From Ignavibacteriota bacterium (lineage in GTDB: Bacteria; Bacteroidota; Ignavibacteria; UBA10030): 42,990 bases of DNA. The stretch lies in contig PLMK01000042.1 of the NCBI GenBank assembly GCA_003142475.1, positions 87,966 through 130,955 of the forward strand, read 5' to 3'. The notes beneath the pieces were generated by a model. It saw only the letters and a program-made list of their open reading frames with translations, did no database searches and was not told the DNA's origin. The position numbers and the translations under genes were made by a program. Shown one piece after another: positions 18,195-27,687 of the stretch; position 1 is the first letter of the stretch; each line of letters begins with the position of its first letter.

Positions 18195-18241
18195 GAAACG
18201 ATTTCACTATACTTGATTCGGCATATCATTACACCATTATA
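18195..18241 (-). promoter_or_regulatory. Promoter and LacI-type operator candidate for sglT
   Basis: A perfect -10 hexamer TATAAT is on the minus strand at 18241-18236; no convincing -35 was found. About 30 bases downstream lies GAAACGATTTC (18195-18205, plus-strand spelling), four-base inverted arms GAAA/TTTC around a central CGA, in the style of LacI-family operators. The ATACTT and further leader follow to the ATG at 18131. The site shares the core AACGATT with two sites at the start of the lacI gene, so repression by the neighbouring regulator, acting just downstream of the transcription start, is plausible. Confidence 0.45.
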
Positions 18242-18291
18242 CAAATATATAAAAAATATATTCTTTAAATATTCGAAAAATTTAGAATATT

Positions 18292-19305
18292 TTAGGTTGA
18301 TCCGCGTTCAATCAGTGTAGCATCCAAAATCAGTGTTTTAGGCTCCAATAATTTACCTTCTATTGTTTGGATGAGTATCTCTGCAGCTTTTTTTCCCATT
18401 TCAAAAGAAGGCTGGTCAATGGTCGTAATTTGAGGATCAACTAAACCAGTAATTTTATTATTGGAAAATCCCATAATTGCTATATCACCAGGAATTTTCA
18501 ATTTTGCTTCTTTTATTTTTTGATAAGCGCCAAGTGCAACTGGATCATTGACGGCAAAAATAGCATCTGGAATAATATTTTCATTAAGCAGAACATTCAT
18601 AGAATTATATCCGTCCTGCTCATGCATCCCGCCATATTGCACAAATCCATTATTCAAAAACATTTGGGCATGTTTGAGTGCGTCAAAATATCCGCTTAAT
18701 CTTTTTTTACAAACAAATAATTCCCTTGGTCCAGCAAAATGGGCTATCCTTTTATATCCTCTGCTAATAAGGTAAGTAACAGCATCAAATGCACATTTAT
18801 AATCATCAATCATTACCTTGCTTGCCACTACATCATCGCAAACACGATCAAAAAATACCAAAGGAATTCTTCTTCTCAGGAGATCCTGAAAATGCTCTCC
18901 GTTTTTTGTGTTTTGAGAGATAGAAACAATAACTCCTGCGACACGATGATGCATAAGTACATTCGTATTAAGAACTTCTCTTTCATAACTTTCATTCGAT
19001 TGGCATAAAATAATCGTGTATCCAGATTGATACGCAACTTCTTCTATCCCGCTGATCGCTGAAGAGAAAAAATCATGCTTTATTTCCGGTACGATAACAC
19101 CTATTGTAGTTGTTCGATTACTTTTTAGACTTTGAGCAATTGGGTTTGGAGTATACTTTAATTCCTTGGCGATTTTTCGTACGAGTTCTTTCGTTTCACT
19201 CTTAATATCAGGATGATCATTTAGTGCACGGGATACTGTTGACGCGGAAATGCCTAGTCTATTTGCAATATCAATGATAGTCGTATGTATTGTGACATTT
19301 TTCAC
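18292..19305 (-). CDS. LacI-family transcriptional repressor
   Basis: The 337-residue protein has the LacI helix-turn-helix IIDIANRLGISASTVSRALNDHP (about 10-32), the hinge NPIAQSLKSNRTTTIGVIVPEI and a periplasmic-binding-protein-like effector domain to the end, with VPLVFFDR and DAIFAVNDPVALGAY typical of sugar-responsive members. It starts at GTG, the first in-frame start after an upstream stop. Its promoter and a tandem repeat sit immediately before it, suggesting autoregulation. As the only DNA-binding protein in the region and adjacent to the transporter and gal genes, it probably represses this glycan locus until a sugar inducer, perhaps galactose or a manno-oligosaccharide, binds. The inducer is unknown. 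Confidence 0.92.
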   Translation of the reverse strand: MKNVTIHTTIIDIANRLGISASTVSRALNDHPDIKSETKELVRKIAKELKYTPNPIAQSLKSNRTTTIGVIVPEIKHDFFSSAISGIEEVAYQSGYTIILCQSNESYEREVLNTNVLMHHRVAGVIVSISQNTKNGEHFQDLLRRRIPLVFFDRVCDDVVASKVMIDDYKCAFDAVTYLISRGYKRIAHFAGPRELFVCKKRLSGYFDALKHAQMFLNNGFVQYGGMHEQDGYNSMNVLLNENIIPDAIFAVNDPVALGAYQKIKEAKLKIPGDIAIMGFSNNKITGLVDPQITTIDQPSFEMGKKAAEILIQTIEGKLLEPKTLILDATLIERGST

Positions 19306-19307
19306 AT

Positions 19308-19329
19308 CGCAATCGTTCCCGCAATCGTT
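19308..19329 (-). repeat. Tandem 10-base repeats at lacI transcription start (operator candidate)
   Basis: CGCAATCGTT occurs at 19308-19317 and again at 19320-19329, a 12-base period. On the minus strand each reads AACGATTGCG, and the core AACGATT is shared with the sglT operator candidate at 18195-18205. The first copy downstream ends two bases before the lacI GTG, and the expected transcription start falls in the upstream copy. This is a classic position for an autoregulatory operator. Confidence 0.5.
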
Positions 19330-19332
19330 TGT

Positions 19333-19361
19333 ATGTTACAAATATTTGATTTTTTTGTCAA
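19333..19361 (-). promoter_or_regulatory. lacI promoter
   Basis: On the minus strand a perfect TTGACA (19361-19356) is followed by a 17-base spacer and TAACAT (19338-19333). This is a good sigma70-type promoter 28-56 bases before the lacI GTG. The predicted start lies inside the tandem repeat at 19308-19329. Confidence 0.55.
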
Positions 19362-19722
19362 GTTAATATATTGAAAATATTAGTCAAATAGAAATGTTAG
19401 GTTCACAGTACATATAAAAGTGTTTAATACTAGTTGTACTTTATGAATCCGCTAAAGAGAAATGGCTTCCATAATGATATTGCCCTTGAGTTATCGAGAA
19501 ACAGATAGGTTGAAAGTCGTCAGATGCATCGGACAGAAAAACCTGATAATTGTAGAACTTGCCGGTGGTGGTAACATTAAAAGAGAAAAAATGTTTACTT
19601 CCTATATTTCAATTTGTATTGCAATCCATCAGCGTGTGCCACTAAGGCACGTCATAGAAGGAAAGACTCGTCCATTTATTACAAACACAAGTTTATCAAA
19701 TCATTTTTTGTATGAAGTGAAT

Positions 19723-22700
19723 TTAATTTGTTCGTTCTATTTTCTCTTCTAAAACCTCCCGGAGTTTCCGCAGAACTTCATCAGGACTGTACGGTTTCTG
19801 AATAAATCCTTTCGCTCCCGCTTTAAAAAGTTCTGATTTAACATCAGGATCAATGAAACCGCTGGCAAGCGTAACCTTCACATCTGGATTAATCTCTTTG
19901 AGTTTTTTGAATACTTCTGCTCCTGTCATTCCAGGCAGCCCCATGTCGGAAAGGACAAGATCAATCTCTTTATTATGCTCTTTATACACCTCAATCGCTT
20001 CTAGACCGTTGTGAGCAGCGTATACTTTATATCCATTGGCTTCAAGCAATAAGTGCACCATGTCTATAAGCAGTTCTTCATCTTCAACAATCAGGATCGT
20101 TTCCGTGCCGCCTACTGTAAAAGAATCAGATGTCGTTTGCGAATCAATAAATTTTTCGTTCGGATCTGGAGCAGGGAAGTAGAGCTGGAAAGTACTTCCC
20201 TGCTCTAATTCACTTTCCACATGGATAAAACCATTATGCGTTTGCATAACTCCGTATGTAACGGATAAACCCAAACCTGTGCCCTTTCCCTTTTCTTTTG
20301 TCGTGAAGAAAGGATCGAAAATCCTAAGACGTGTTGCCTCGTCCATTCCTTCGCCAGTATCAGTCACACTAATACGGACATACGCATTTTGATCGGCAGT
20401 TGGGAATATTTCTTGAATTTGTTCCTGTGTAACTATTTCAGTTCTTATAATCAAAGATCCGCCGTTTGGCATTGCATCCCGAGCATTCACACAAAGATTA
20501 AGCAATGCTTGATGAATTTGTGTGCGGTCTGCCTGTATGTATGGGATATGTTTTTCTATGATTTCATTAAAAGTGATAATTTTAGGAAAGGTCTGTTGAA
20601 GCATGCATATCAATTCATGCACCAAATCATTAACATTTATCACTTCGAATTCAACATCTGTTTTACGTGCAAACGTTAAAATCTGGCGGACAAGCGCAGC
20701 CCCGCGATGGACTGCCTGGTAAATTGCAGAAATGCTTTCGGCATGTTTTGAGTCCTCAAGCTTCTGTCTCTCAAGCAACGATGCATAACCAAGAATAATG
20801 CCGAGTATATTGTTAAAGTCATGTGCAATACCACCGGCAAGCGTTCCAATACTCTGCATTTTTTGCGATTGAAGAAGTTCTTGTTGAAGCTTCTTTTGCT
20901 CTGAGATATCTGTGGCAGCACCCACCAGCGCTATTGGATCCCCCAGTTCATCATGAACGGTGGACGTTGAAAGATGTATCGGAAATTCCGTTCCGTCTTT
21001 TTTTAGATTGATGCGTTCGCCATGCCATTCCCCACGGAGCGTGGCTGCGAGTATCTCTTGCTTGTCTGATCCCTTCGTATATACAATATCGCTGATATTT
21101 TTTCCGAGCACTTCTTCTTCAGCGAATCCATAAGTATCCAAGAATGCCTGATTGACATAAATAATATTATTATGCAAGTCTGTAACACTAATGCATTCAC
21201 CAATACTCTTGATAGTATGGCTAAGCAAGTTCACTGTCTCTTCGGCTTTTTTACGTTCTGTAATATCTGTAAGTACGCCGCGTATTCCGATTAGTTTATC
21301 TCCATCAAAAATCGGTTTGCTTGAACTTCGGATCCACCGATACTCGCCTGATTTTATTTTTATCCGATATTCAGATGGCTCTAAAATTCCTGACATGATT
21401 TTTTGTACTTGTTGTTTATATTTTGAGATAAACATAGGATCAAGAAATTCTTCCATTGGATGGCCAATCATCTCCTCAGGTTTGTAACCACTCATATTTT
21501 CTGCTGCCGGACTGATATAGGTGTAGATTCCGTGTACATCTGCTGAAAATATAACATCATTGATCTGTTCTACCATTTCACGATACTTTATTTCTGAACG
21601 CTGCAGATCCTGTTCTGCACGCTTACGATCGGTAATGTCAAATTGTATCCCTTGAGTGCCAATAATTTTTCCGTCAAATGAGAATACGGGTGATTTTACG
21701 ACTTGGAAATACTGTGTTGTACCGTCTGGTTGTGGATAGGTTTCTTCCAGTTCGATAGGTTTACCGGTGAGCATGATTAATTTATGATGATCCGTACCCT
21801 GCTCTTCCAATGTGCGCTGCGTACCCATCATTTCATATGTTCGAGAGTTTTCTATTGCAGATTCGTATGCTGCCAGCTCATGGGGCGTTTTACCCAAGAT
21901 TTCATCCGCTTTCAGGCCTTTCAGTTGACAAAAATATGAATTGACAAAAATGTAACGCCCTGTGCTGTCTTTGCGGAAAACACCTGCGGGTATATGTTCG
22001 ACGAACGACTGATACAATGCTTGAGATTCGTGCAAGGCATTTTCTGCAAGTTTTCGTTTTGTGATATCCAGTATCGTTGTTCGAATTCCTATAATTTCTC
22101 CATGATCGTTTTTCAGAAGCGAGTCATCGGCAATTACCGGCATTGTCGTTCCATCTCTATGAGTATATACTTGTTCAGTATTTTTATTTGGAGGGAGCAC
22201 ACCTCTCAATTTTCCCAGAACCCTTGTTTGAGATTCTTGTTTATCAGCTGCATACTCCCATACAGGCCATCCGATCATTTCATCAAAGGAATAGCCAAGC
22301 ATTTTCAGTTCTGTTTGATTTACATTGATAATGTTGCCTTGTCTGTCTATTTCATGGTATCCTACAGGAGCGTTTTCAAACAACTCTTTGAATTGCTTGT
22401 CTTTTTCCTTGACTGATTCTTCAATTAATTTACGTTCGGTGATATCCAAGACTAATACACTCACTTGACCTTTGGTCGGTTTATAGGAATAAGTCTCGAA
22501 ATATTTGTGATATTCATTTGAATAGAATTCATAGGTGAGGGGTGTTCCCGTTTGTGCAACTTTGCAGTAAAAATCCAGCCATTGAGTTGTGTCAACCGGT
22601 ACCAATTCCCGATAACGTTTACCAATGATCTGATCACGTTTCAATCCCAAAATCTGTTCAAACTGTGGGTTGACTTCCAAATATCTATAGTCGCAAGGAT

Positions 22701-23658
22701 TGCCTTGAGTATCATAGATTATCTCGGAGAGATAGAAACCCTGACTCATGGACATGAATAAAGATCTGAACTGTTCTTCTTTTTGATGAATTTCTTCTTC
22801 CGCCTGTTTGCGCTCGGTCATGTCTCTAAACAAGCCGAGGAGATATTTTTCCCCTTCAAAAGTAATCACAGAACCACTGACATCGGTAAAAAACACATTC
22901 CCGTCTTTTCTCATTACAGGAATATCATGTGCGATTAATATTTTCCCCCCTAATAATTTCTCAAATTGATCTATAACATACGGCAACGATTCTTTCGGAT
23001 GAATATCAGTATAACTCAACTTTAAAAGTTCTTCTTCCGTATAGCCTAACATCTTACAAATTTTGCCATTAGCAATTGTAAGTAATCGATCGTCAGGTCT
23101 TGCCAAAAGAATTCCATCTGATGCAAAATCAAATATTGTTCTGAACTTTAATTCCGCTTCTTTAATCACATTTTCTGTACGCTTGCGTTCGGTTATGTCC
23201 TCAATCATCGCAAGCATATATTGGAATTGCTTATTCTTGCTGCGAATCACTGTAACCGTAAGGGTTCCCCATATAATCTGTCGGTTCTTTCGTATATAAC
23301 GTTTCTCAGTTCGATAGACCGGAAGTTTTCCTTTGATGAGTTTTTTTATCGATTGTACATTTTCAGCAACATGATCAGCATGCGTAATATCTTTGAAAGT
23401 CATAGAGAGTAGTTCGCGCTTTGAATAACCCAGCATCTTGCAGAACACTGCATTCACTTTTGTAAAATGAAAATCCAAGTCGACTAACGCCATACCGAGC
23501 GGTCCTTCTTCAAAGCCCCTTCGGAAGCGTTCTTCGTCATCCCGTAATGATTCTTCAGCACGACCGCGTTCCTGCCGTTTGTTGATTTTCATCAACTTAG
23601 AAGAGCCTGCAATTGTTTTCTTGTTTTTGGGTTTTAACGGTTTCTTTGGAATTTTCAT
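19723..23658 (-). CDS. Soluble multi-PAS hybrid histidine kinase
   Basis: The 1311-residue protein has no membrane segment. Seven PAS-like units, each closing on a DITERK-type motif, run at about 40-160, 168-285, 294-410, 420-537, 545-680, 688-803 and 808-922. A HisKA domain follows with SIGTLAGGIAHDFNNIL (phosphorylatable His946), then an HATPase with N-box NLCVNARDAM (1054-1063), DTGEGM and GKGTGLGLS. A C-terminal receiver (about 1185-1305) has acidic pocket EDEE, phospho-acceptor Asp1238 in SDMGLPG and Lys1288. It senses something in the cytoplasm through the PAS array, but no cofactor residues could be assigned. It has no DNA-binding output. It follows an AAGGAG site and lies downstream of nothing on the same strand within 700 bases. 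Confidence 0.92.
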   Translation of the reverse strand: MKIPKKPLKPKNKKTIAGSSKLMKINKRQERGRAEESLRDDEERFRRGFEEGPLGMALVDLDFHFTKVNAVFCKMLGYSKRELLSMTFKDITHADHVAENVQSIKKLIKGKLPVYRTEKRYIRKNRQIIWGTLTVTVIRSKNKQFQYMLAMIEDITERKRTENVIKEAELKFRTIFDFASDGILLARPDDRLLTIANGKICKMLGYTEEELLKLSYTDIHPKESLPYVIDQFEKLLGGKILIAHDIPVMRKDGNVFFTDVSGSVITFEGEKYLLGLFRDMTERKQAEEEIHQKEEQFRSLFMSMSQGFYLSEIIYDTQGNPCDYRYLEVNPQFEQILGLKRDQIIGKRYRELVPVDTTQWLDFYCKVAQTGTPLTYEFYSNEYHKYFETYSYKPTKGQVSVLVLDITERKLIEESVKEKDKQFKELFENAPVGYHEIDRQGNIINVNQTELKMLGYSFDEMIGWPVWEYAADKQESQTRVLGKLRGVLPPNKNTEQVYTHRDGTTMPVIADDSLLKNDHGEIIGIRTTILDITKRKLAENALHESQALYQSFVEHIPAGVFRKDSTGRYIFVNSYFCQLKGLKADEILGKTPHELAAYESAIENSRTYEMMGTQRTLEEQGTDHHKLIMLTGKPIELEETYPQPDGTTQYFQVVKSPVFSFDGKIIGTQGIQFDITDRKRAEQDLQRSEIKYREMVEQINDVIFSADVHGIYTYISPAAENMSGYKPEEMIGHPMEEFLDPMFISKYKQQVQKIMSGILEPSEYRIKIKSGEYRWIRSSSKPIFDGDKLIGIRGVLTDITERKKAEETVNLLSHTIKSIGECISVTDLHNNIIYVNQAFLDTYGFAEEEVLGKNISDIVYTKGSDKQEILAATLRGEWHGERINLKKDGTEFPIHLSTSTVHDELGDPIALVGAATDISEQKKLQQELLQSQKMQSIGTLAGGIAHDFNNILGIILGYASLLERQKLEDSKHAESISAIYQAVHRGAALVRQILTFARKTDVEFEVINVNDLVHELICMLQQTFPKIITFNEIIEKHIPYIQADRTQIHQALLNLCVNARDAMPNGGSLIIRTEIVTQEQIQEIFPTADQNAYVRISVTDTGEGMDEATRLRIFDPFFTTKEKGKGTGLGLSVTYGVMQTHNGFIHVESELEQGSTFQLYFPAPDPNEKFIDSQTTSDSFTVGGTETILIVEDEELLIDMVHLLLEANGYKVYAAHNGLEAIEVYKEHNKEIDLVLSDMGLPGMTGAEVFKKLKEINPDVKVTLASGFIDPDVKSELFKAGAKGFIQKPYSPDEVLRKLREVLEEKIERTN

Positions 23659-24414
23659 GAGACCTGTGCTCCTTACTTAAGCCATCGATTTCCGGTAGAA
23701 TCACATCTTAAAACATCCTAACCGAAAACTGATCTCAGTATCTGAATACAATACTTTACATTATTATAAGCGCACTACAATTGAATTGCTTTGCACTTCC
23801 GGAATTTGAACTCAGAATAAAAATGGTAGCTGGTCTGTAGTCTATGGAATTGAAAGTCCAAGACCTTATTCTAAGGAGTGTTCTCTGAGCTCAAACTCTT
23901 GCCAAAAACTACACTTCTTCCAACTGAAAAGCAAATTTTGACCTAATTTTGGCAATAACAACCTTGAAGGGATAATATATCTTTGAACAATAATTTATAT
24001 CTGGTTTTGAAGAGTGGTATAATTTTTCGATACTACCAAACCATTGCAATCTAACGTCACTTATAACTGAGATAGATGCATTTAAATAGATAGCACTATG
24101 TTTGTTACAATGAAGTAGTTGTGGGATAAATAAGAGATATTTGTGTTTATTTTTCATTTTTAGTAATTACACATCCAGCAAGTCAAACTATTCACGCACA
24201 AGATATCATTAACTCAATTTTTTTTGGGGGGGGCAATACCATTTCAAATATTCTGCAGTCTAACAAAGTGCTACACAAAGTAGATTAATTTATTAATATG
24301 TTTCTATGCATACTTCAAAAATATCAACTCATTGACTTTTTGTGAAGCCTTTTGCATGTTGGACTATAATCAGAGGTCATACTATAACATAATATTTTGA
24401 GGAATAAGATCTTG
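23659..24414. other. About 750-base divergent gap between hybrid kinase and CBS gene
   Basis: This divergent intergenic region must carry promoters for the kinase (minus) and the CBS protein (plus). A TATAAT at 24365-24370 with a weak TTGTGA 19 bases upstream is a candidate for the CBS gene. An 82-codon minus-strand frame (23909-24157) has no ribosome-binding site and no known similarity and is not called. A run of eight T followed by eight G is at 24218-24233. No RNA gene or insertion sequence was recognised. Confidence 0.4.
24218..24233. repeat. T8-G8 homopolymer tract
   Basis: Eight T residues are followed directly by eight G residues in an otherwise AT-rich non-coding stretch about 180 bases upstream of the CBS gene. 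G runs of this length are prone to slippage and to sequencing error. It is too far from the CBS start to alter its promoter spacing directly. Confidence 0.6.
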
Positions 24415-24846
24415 ATGACAGTCGAAAATGTTTTGCATGTCAAAGGTAATAATATTTGGTCGGTTGCTCCAGAAGCGACCGTCTTTGATGCTATTAAAAT
24501 TATGGCAGAAAAGAATATTGGCGCGCTTTTAGTGATGCAAAAGGAAAAAGTGGTAGGGATTTTCTCTGAACGGGACTATGCTAGAAAAATAGTACTCAAA
24601 GGAGAGTCTTCGCATACAACCGCTGTAAAAGATGTGATGACCTCCGAAATACTTTTTGTGAACCCGGAGCAAACTATTGAGGAATGTATGGCTCTTATGA
24701 CTAGCAAATACATTCGTCATCTTCCCGTCTTAGCAAATGGAAAACTTGTTGGACTCATTTCAATTGGAGATGTAGTAAAAGCAATTATTTCTGAACATGA
24801 GTATACTATAAAGCTTTTAGAAAACTATATTACAGGTTCTCGGTGA
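24415..24846 (+). CDS. CBS-domain pair protein
   Basis: The ATG at 24415 gives 143 residues; GAGGAA lies 10 bases upstream. An in-frame TTG 18 bases earlier overlaps that site and is rejected. The whole protein is two CBS motifs: about 5-60 (IWSVAPEATVFDAIKIMAEKN and VGIFSERDYAR) and 72-130 (MTSEILFVNPEQTIEECM, HLPVLANGKLVGLISIGDVV). CBS pairs bind adenine nucleotides and sense energy state. Stand-alone versions of this form are common beside signalling genes. It precedes the membrane hybrid kinase by about 200 bases on the same strand, but has its own leader. The partner is unknown. Confidence 0.9.
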   Translation: MTVENVLHVKGNNIWSVAPEATVFDAIKIMAEKNIGALLVMQKEKVVGIFSERDYARKIVLKGESSHTTAVKDVMTSEILFVNPEQTIEECMALMTSKYIRHLPVLANGKLVGLISIGDVVKAIISEHEYTIKLLENYITGSR

Positions 24847-25042
24847 AGAGAATCTCGACCGCAGCACCTTACAATGTGATTGAATCGAAGCAATATTTTT
24901 TACCGCATCTCTTGTATTCTCCCGCTACCGTACGTATATTATTGTCGTTTGAGTTTGACATTCAACGATGAAGACCTGCCGAATTTCTTTCGTTATGTCA
25001 ATAGTCGAACTAAAAGCTGGTGTAATATAAGGATAAATCAAA

Positions 25043-27613
25043 ATGTTTGAAAAGTTACTCTTGCTTCTTGCACCGCCAAACTTTGGCGACGAAGAAAAAA
25101 ATCGTGTTGCAGAGATCCTTAATGTTATCGCACTTAGTATCCTTACAGGATTCATAATTCTCGTCCTTCAAAGAGCACTTTCCGGTCAGTTTAGACTTTT
25201 TATTCAAATATTATCCGCTGGTGTAATGATTATAATTTCCATAGTGTTCCTCAGGTATGGCCGTTTGCAATGGTCGGAAGATTTGCTGTTATGGACACTT
25301 TGGTCTTTCATTACATATCTACTCTACACGTCGAATGGACTGCACAATATTGCCCTTCTTGGCATCCCCACCTGTCTTGTGTTTGCAGGAATTGCTCTTC
25401 GTGCAACATATTTTTACGCTTTCACATTATTAACAATTCTCTCAGTAGTCATTATTGGACTTCTTGAAACGAATGGATTGATCATAAATGTAAAAGACCC
25501 AAAAACAACTTACTTCGATATTATCGATATCGCTGTTATCCTTTGTGTGACTGCTATCGCTGTACGTATTCTTGCAGACAATCTTCTGCGAAGTATAAAT
25601 AAAGCTCGGATGAACGAAAAGGATATTCGGCATCAAGCCATGGAATTAAAAGAATCGGAAGAAAAGTTCAGAACTCTTACTGAAGAACTGCCAAATATGG
25701 TTTTTATATATAAAAATGGAAAGATCCTGTATGTGAATGAAAGATGTAACGAGTTAATCAATTATAAGCGCGAAGAAATTTATGCAGCAGAGTTCGACTA
25801 TCTTTCGATTATTGCACCAGAACATCGCGATGTGGTCATGCAAAAGTTCTTTCAACATAAAATAGGAGTCGAAGTAGATCCGTATGAATGTACATTGATC
25901 AGCAAAACGAATCAGAGAATTGAATGCCTCCAAATGTCGAAGGTAATCCATTATAAAGGGGAACGAGCCATACTTGTTATTGTGACGGATTTAACTGAAT
26001 TCAAGCGCACTCAAGAAACCATTATCGAAAGTCAAAACCGACTTTCTTGCATTATCACATCGGCAATGGAAAGCATTATCACTTTAGATGAACATCGGCG
26101 AATTCAATCGTTTAATCCTGCATCGGAGCTGATGTTCCGATGCTCAAAAGATGAGGCAATGGGACAATCTATCGATCGTTTTATTGCTCTCCCAAACAGC
26201 GATAAAAATCATGACAACGACAGTGAGCATGAACAGAACTCGATTGTCAGCTTGTTGGAAGGCAGGATGAGAACGATCAATGGCATTCGCGTCAACGGTG
26301 AAGTTTTTCCTGTTGAGGCATCTATTGCAAAGGTGAATGCTGGAGACGAAGAACTTTACACAATTATACTCCGCGATATCACTGAACGATTGAAGTCAGA
26401 AGAGACACAAAGAAACTTGCAGGCGCAACTATTGCAGTCACAAAAAATGGAGGCAGTCGGTTCTCTTGCCGGCGGTATTGCTCATGATTTTAATAATATT
26501 CTTTCTGTCATCATTGGTAATGCCGAGTTAGTAAAACTGAAGCTAACTCCAAAACACCGTGCAATAAAACACATCGAGGAAGTAATCAGTGCATCGGATC
26601 GAGCGCAAGAACTTGTTCAACAAATTCTCGCTTTTAGCAGAAAACAGGATACACATTTCCGGCCTGTACGGCTGCATTATATTTTGCGAGAAGGAATGAG
26701 ACTTCTACGTGCATCGCTTCCAAAAACCATCGAAATTAAAATGGATTTACCGATGAACGGTCCGCTCGTCTTAGGTGATGCAACGCAGATACACCAAGTG
26801 ATCATGAATCTTTGTACAAATGCCGCTCACGCAATGGAAGGAATCGATGGAAAACTCTTCATACGCCAAAAGAATGTAGAATTTGATGACCGTTCAATCC
26901 TATATCACCCTGATCTGAAAAAAGGTGCATATGCAATGTTCACTGTTCAGGATACAGGCCTTGGCATGGATGGATTCACGCTGAAGCGGATTTTTGAACC
27001 GTTTTTTACAACGAAAGCGCTTGGCAAAGGAACAGGATTGGGATTAGCAATTGTGCATGCCATTATTAAAAATCATGGTGGCGCAATCAAAGTTCAAAGT
27101 CAAGTTGGAAAAGGCACACAATTCGACGTTTATCTTCCTATTTATGAAGGTGAAGAAGATAATTTAAAATCTGAAAAAACAAAGGAAAGCCTCGGAAACG
27201 CTGAACGAATTATGATTGTAGATGATGAAGAGCAATTACTTAAAATGTTATCAGAGACATTAAAAGGACTTGGTTATCAGTCGTTTCCCTTCGTAAGGCC
27301 GATCGAAGCTCTACAAACATTCGAGGAAAACCCATCTGGCTTTGACCTCGTCATCACAGATCAGACAATGCCGCACATGACCGGTATCTTTCTCGCTGGC
27401 AGAATTAAACAATTACGCAATGACTTGCCAATCGTTTTAATGACTGGATACGATCAATTAGAAGATCCTAAAAAACTTGAATCTTTCGGTATACGGACTG
27501 TCCTGCTTAAACCTTTTAGGAAAGTGGTTCTTGCAGAAACTCTAAGGAAAATATTGGGAAAAAAAGAAGCGATTACATCGTTCAATCACGTAGCAAAAAA
27601 AGCAAAAAATTAA
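25043..27613 (+). CDS. Membrane-bound PAS hybrid histidine kinase
   Basis: The 856-residue protein has about six transmembrane helices in residues 25-180 with short loops, forming an integral sensor module rather than a periplasmic domain. Two PAS domains follow (about 205-322 and 328-450), then HisKA with AVGSLAGGIAHDFNNIL (His481) and an HATPase (NLCTNAAHAM, DTGLGM, GKGTGLGLA). The C-terminal receiver (about 721-840) has DDEE, Asp773 in VITDQTMP and Lys823. AAGGAT precedes the ATG. It converges on the response-regulator gene at 27688, only 74 bases away, and the two are candidates for a phosphorelay. The signal is not evident from sequence. Confidence 0.92.
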   Translation: MFEKLLLLLAPPNFGDEEKNRVAEILNVIALSILTGFIILVLQRALSGQFRLFIQILSAGVMIIISIVFLRYGRLQWSEDLLLWTLWSFITYLLYTSNGLHNIALLGIPTCLVFAGIALRATYFYAFTLLTILSVVIIGLLETNGLIINVKDPKTTYFDIIDIAVILCVTAIAVRILADNLLRSINKARMNEKDIRHQAMELKESEEKFRTLTEELPNMVFIYKNGKILYVNERCNELINYKREEIYAAEFDYLSIIAPEHRDVVMQKFFQHKIGVEVDPYECTLISKTNQRIECLQMSKVIHYKGERAILVIVTDLTEFKRTQETIIESQNRLSCIITSAMESIITLDEHRRIQSFNPASELMFRCSKDEAMGQSIDRFIALPNSDKNHDNDSEHEQNSIVSLLEGRMRTINGIRVNGEVFPVEASIAKVNAGDEELYTIILRDITERLKSEETQRNLQAQLLQSQKMEAVGSLAGGIAHDFNNILSVIIGNAELVKLKLTPKHRAIKHIEEVISASDRAQELVQQILAFSRKQDTHFRPVRLHYILREGMRLLRASLPKTIEIKMDLPMNGPLVLGDATQIHQVIMNLCTNAAHAMEGIDGKLFIRQKNVEFDDRSILYHPDLKKGAYAMFTVQDTGLGMDGFTLKRIFEPFFTTKALGKGTGLGLAIVHAIIKNHGGAIKVQSQVGKGTQFDVYLPIYEGEEDNLKSEKTKESLGNAERIMIVDDEEQLLKMLSETLKGLGYQSFPFVRPIEALQTFEENPSGFDLVITDQTMPHMTGIFLAGRIKQLRNDLPIVLMTGYDQLEDPKKLESFGIRTVLLKPFRKVVLAETLRKILGKKEAITSFNHVAKKAKN

Positions 27614-27687
27614 AGAAATAAAATAAGCTGTAACCTTTTTCTCTTTACGTTTATAATAGTTAACCGCATCTTTTTATAACGAGAAGC

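Larger units (their letters stand above)
19306..19722. other. 417-base gap before lacI
   Basis: The left end holds the lacI promoter and tandem repeats listed separately. The remaining part, about 19365-19722, lies behind the stop of the large hybrid kinase gene. A plus-strand open frame (19462-19752) runs into the kinase 3' end but has no ribosome-binding site and no recognised similarity. A five-base stem GTGCC/GGCAC around ACTAA (about 19637-19651) is too short and lacks a T-run to be called a terminator. I see no gene here. Confidence 0.4.

Noticed and set aside
18268-18291. Seven-base inverted arms AATATTC/GAATATT after the lacI stop, with a T6 run further on
   Set aside because: The stem is almost all A-T with a ten-base loop and the T-run is not adjacent, so a rho-independent terminator is not convincing.
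19462-19752. Plus-strand open frame before the hybrid kinase 3' end
   Set aside because: No ribosome-binding site, overlap with the kinase coding end, no recognised domain.
23909-24157. Minus-strand 82-codon frame in the large divergent gap
   Set aside because: No ribosome-binding site, no similarity I can recognise, and AT-rich low-information residues.
27614-27687. Expected bidirectional terminator between the convergent kinase and response-regulator genes
   Set aside because: No stable GC-rich hairpin could be found in the 74 bases.
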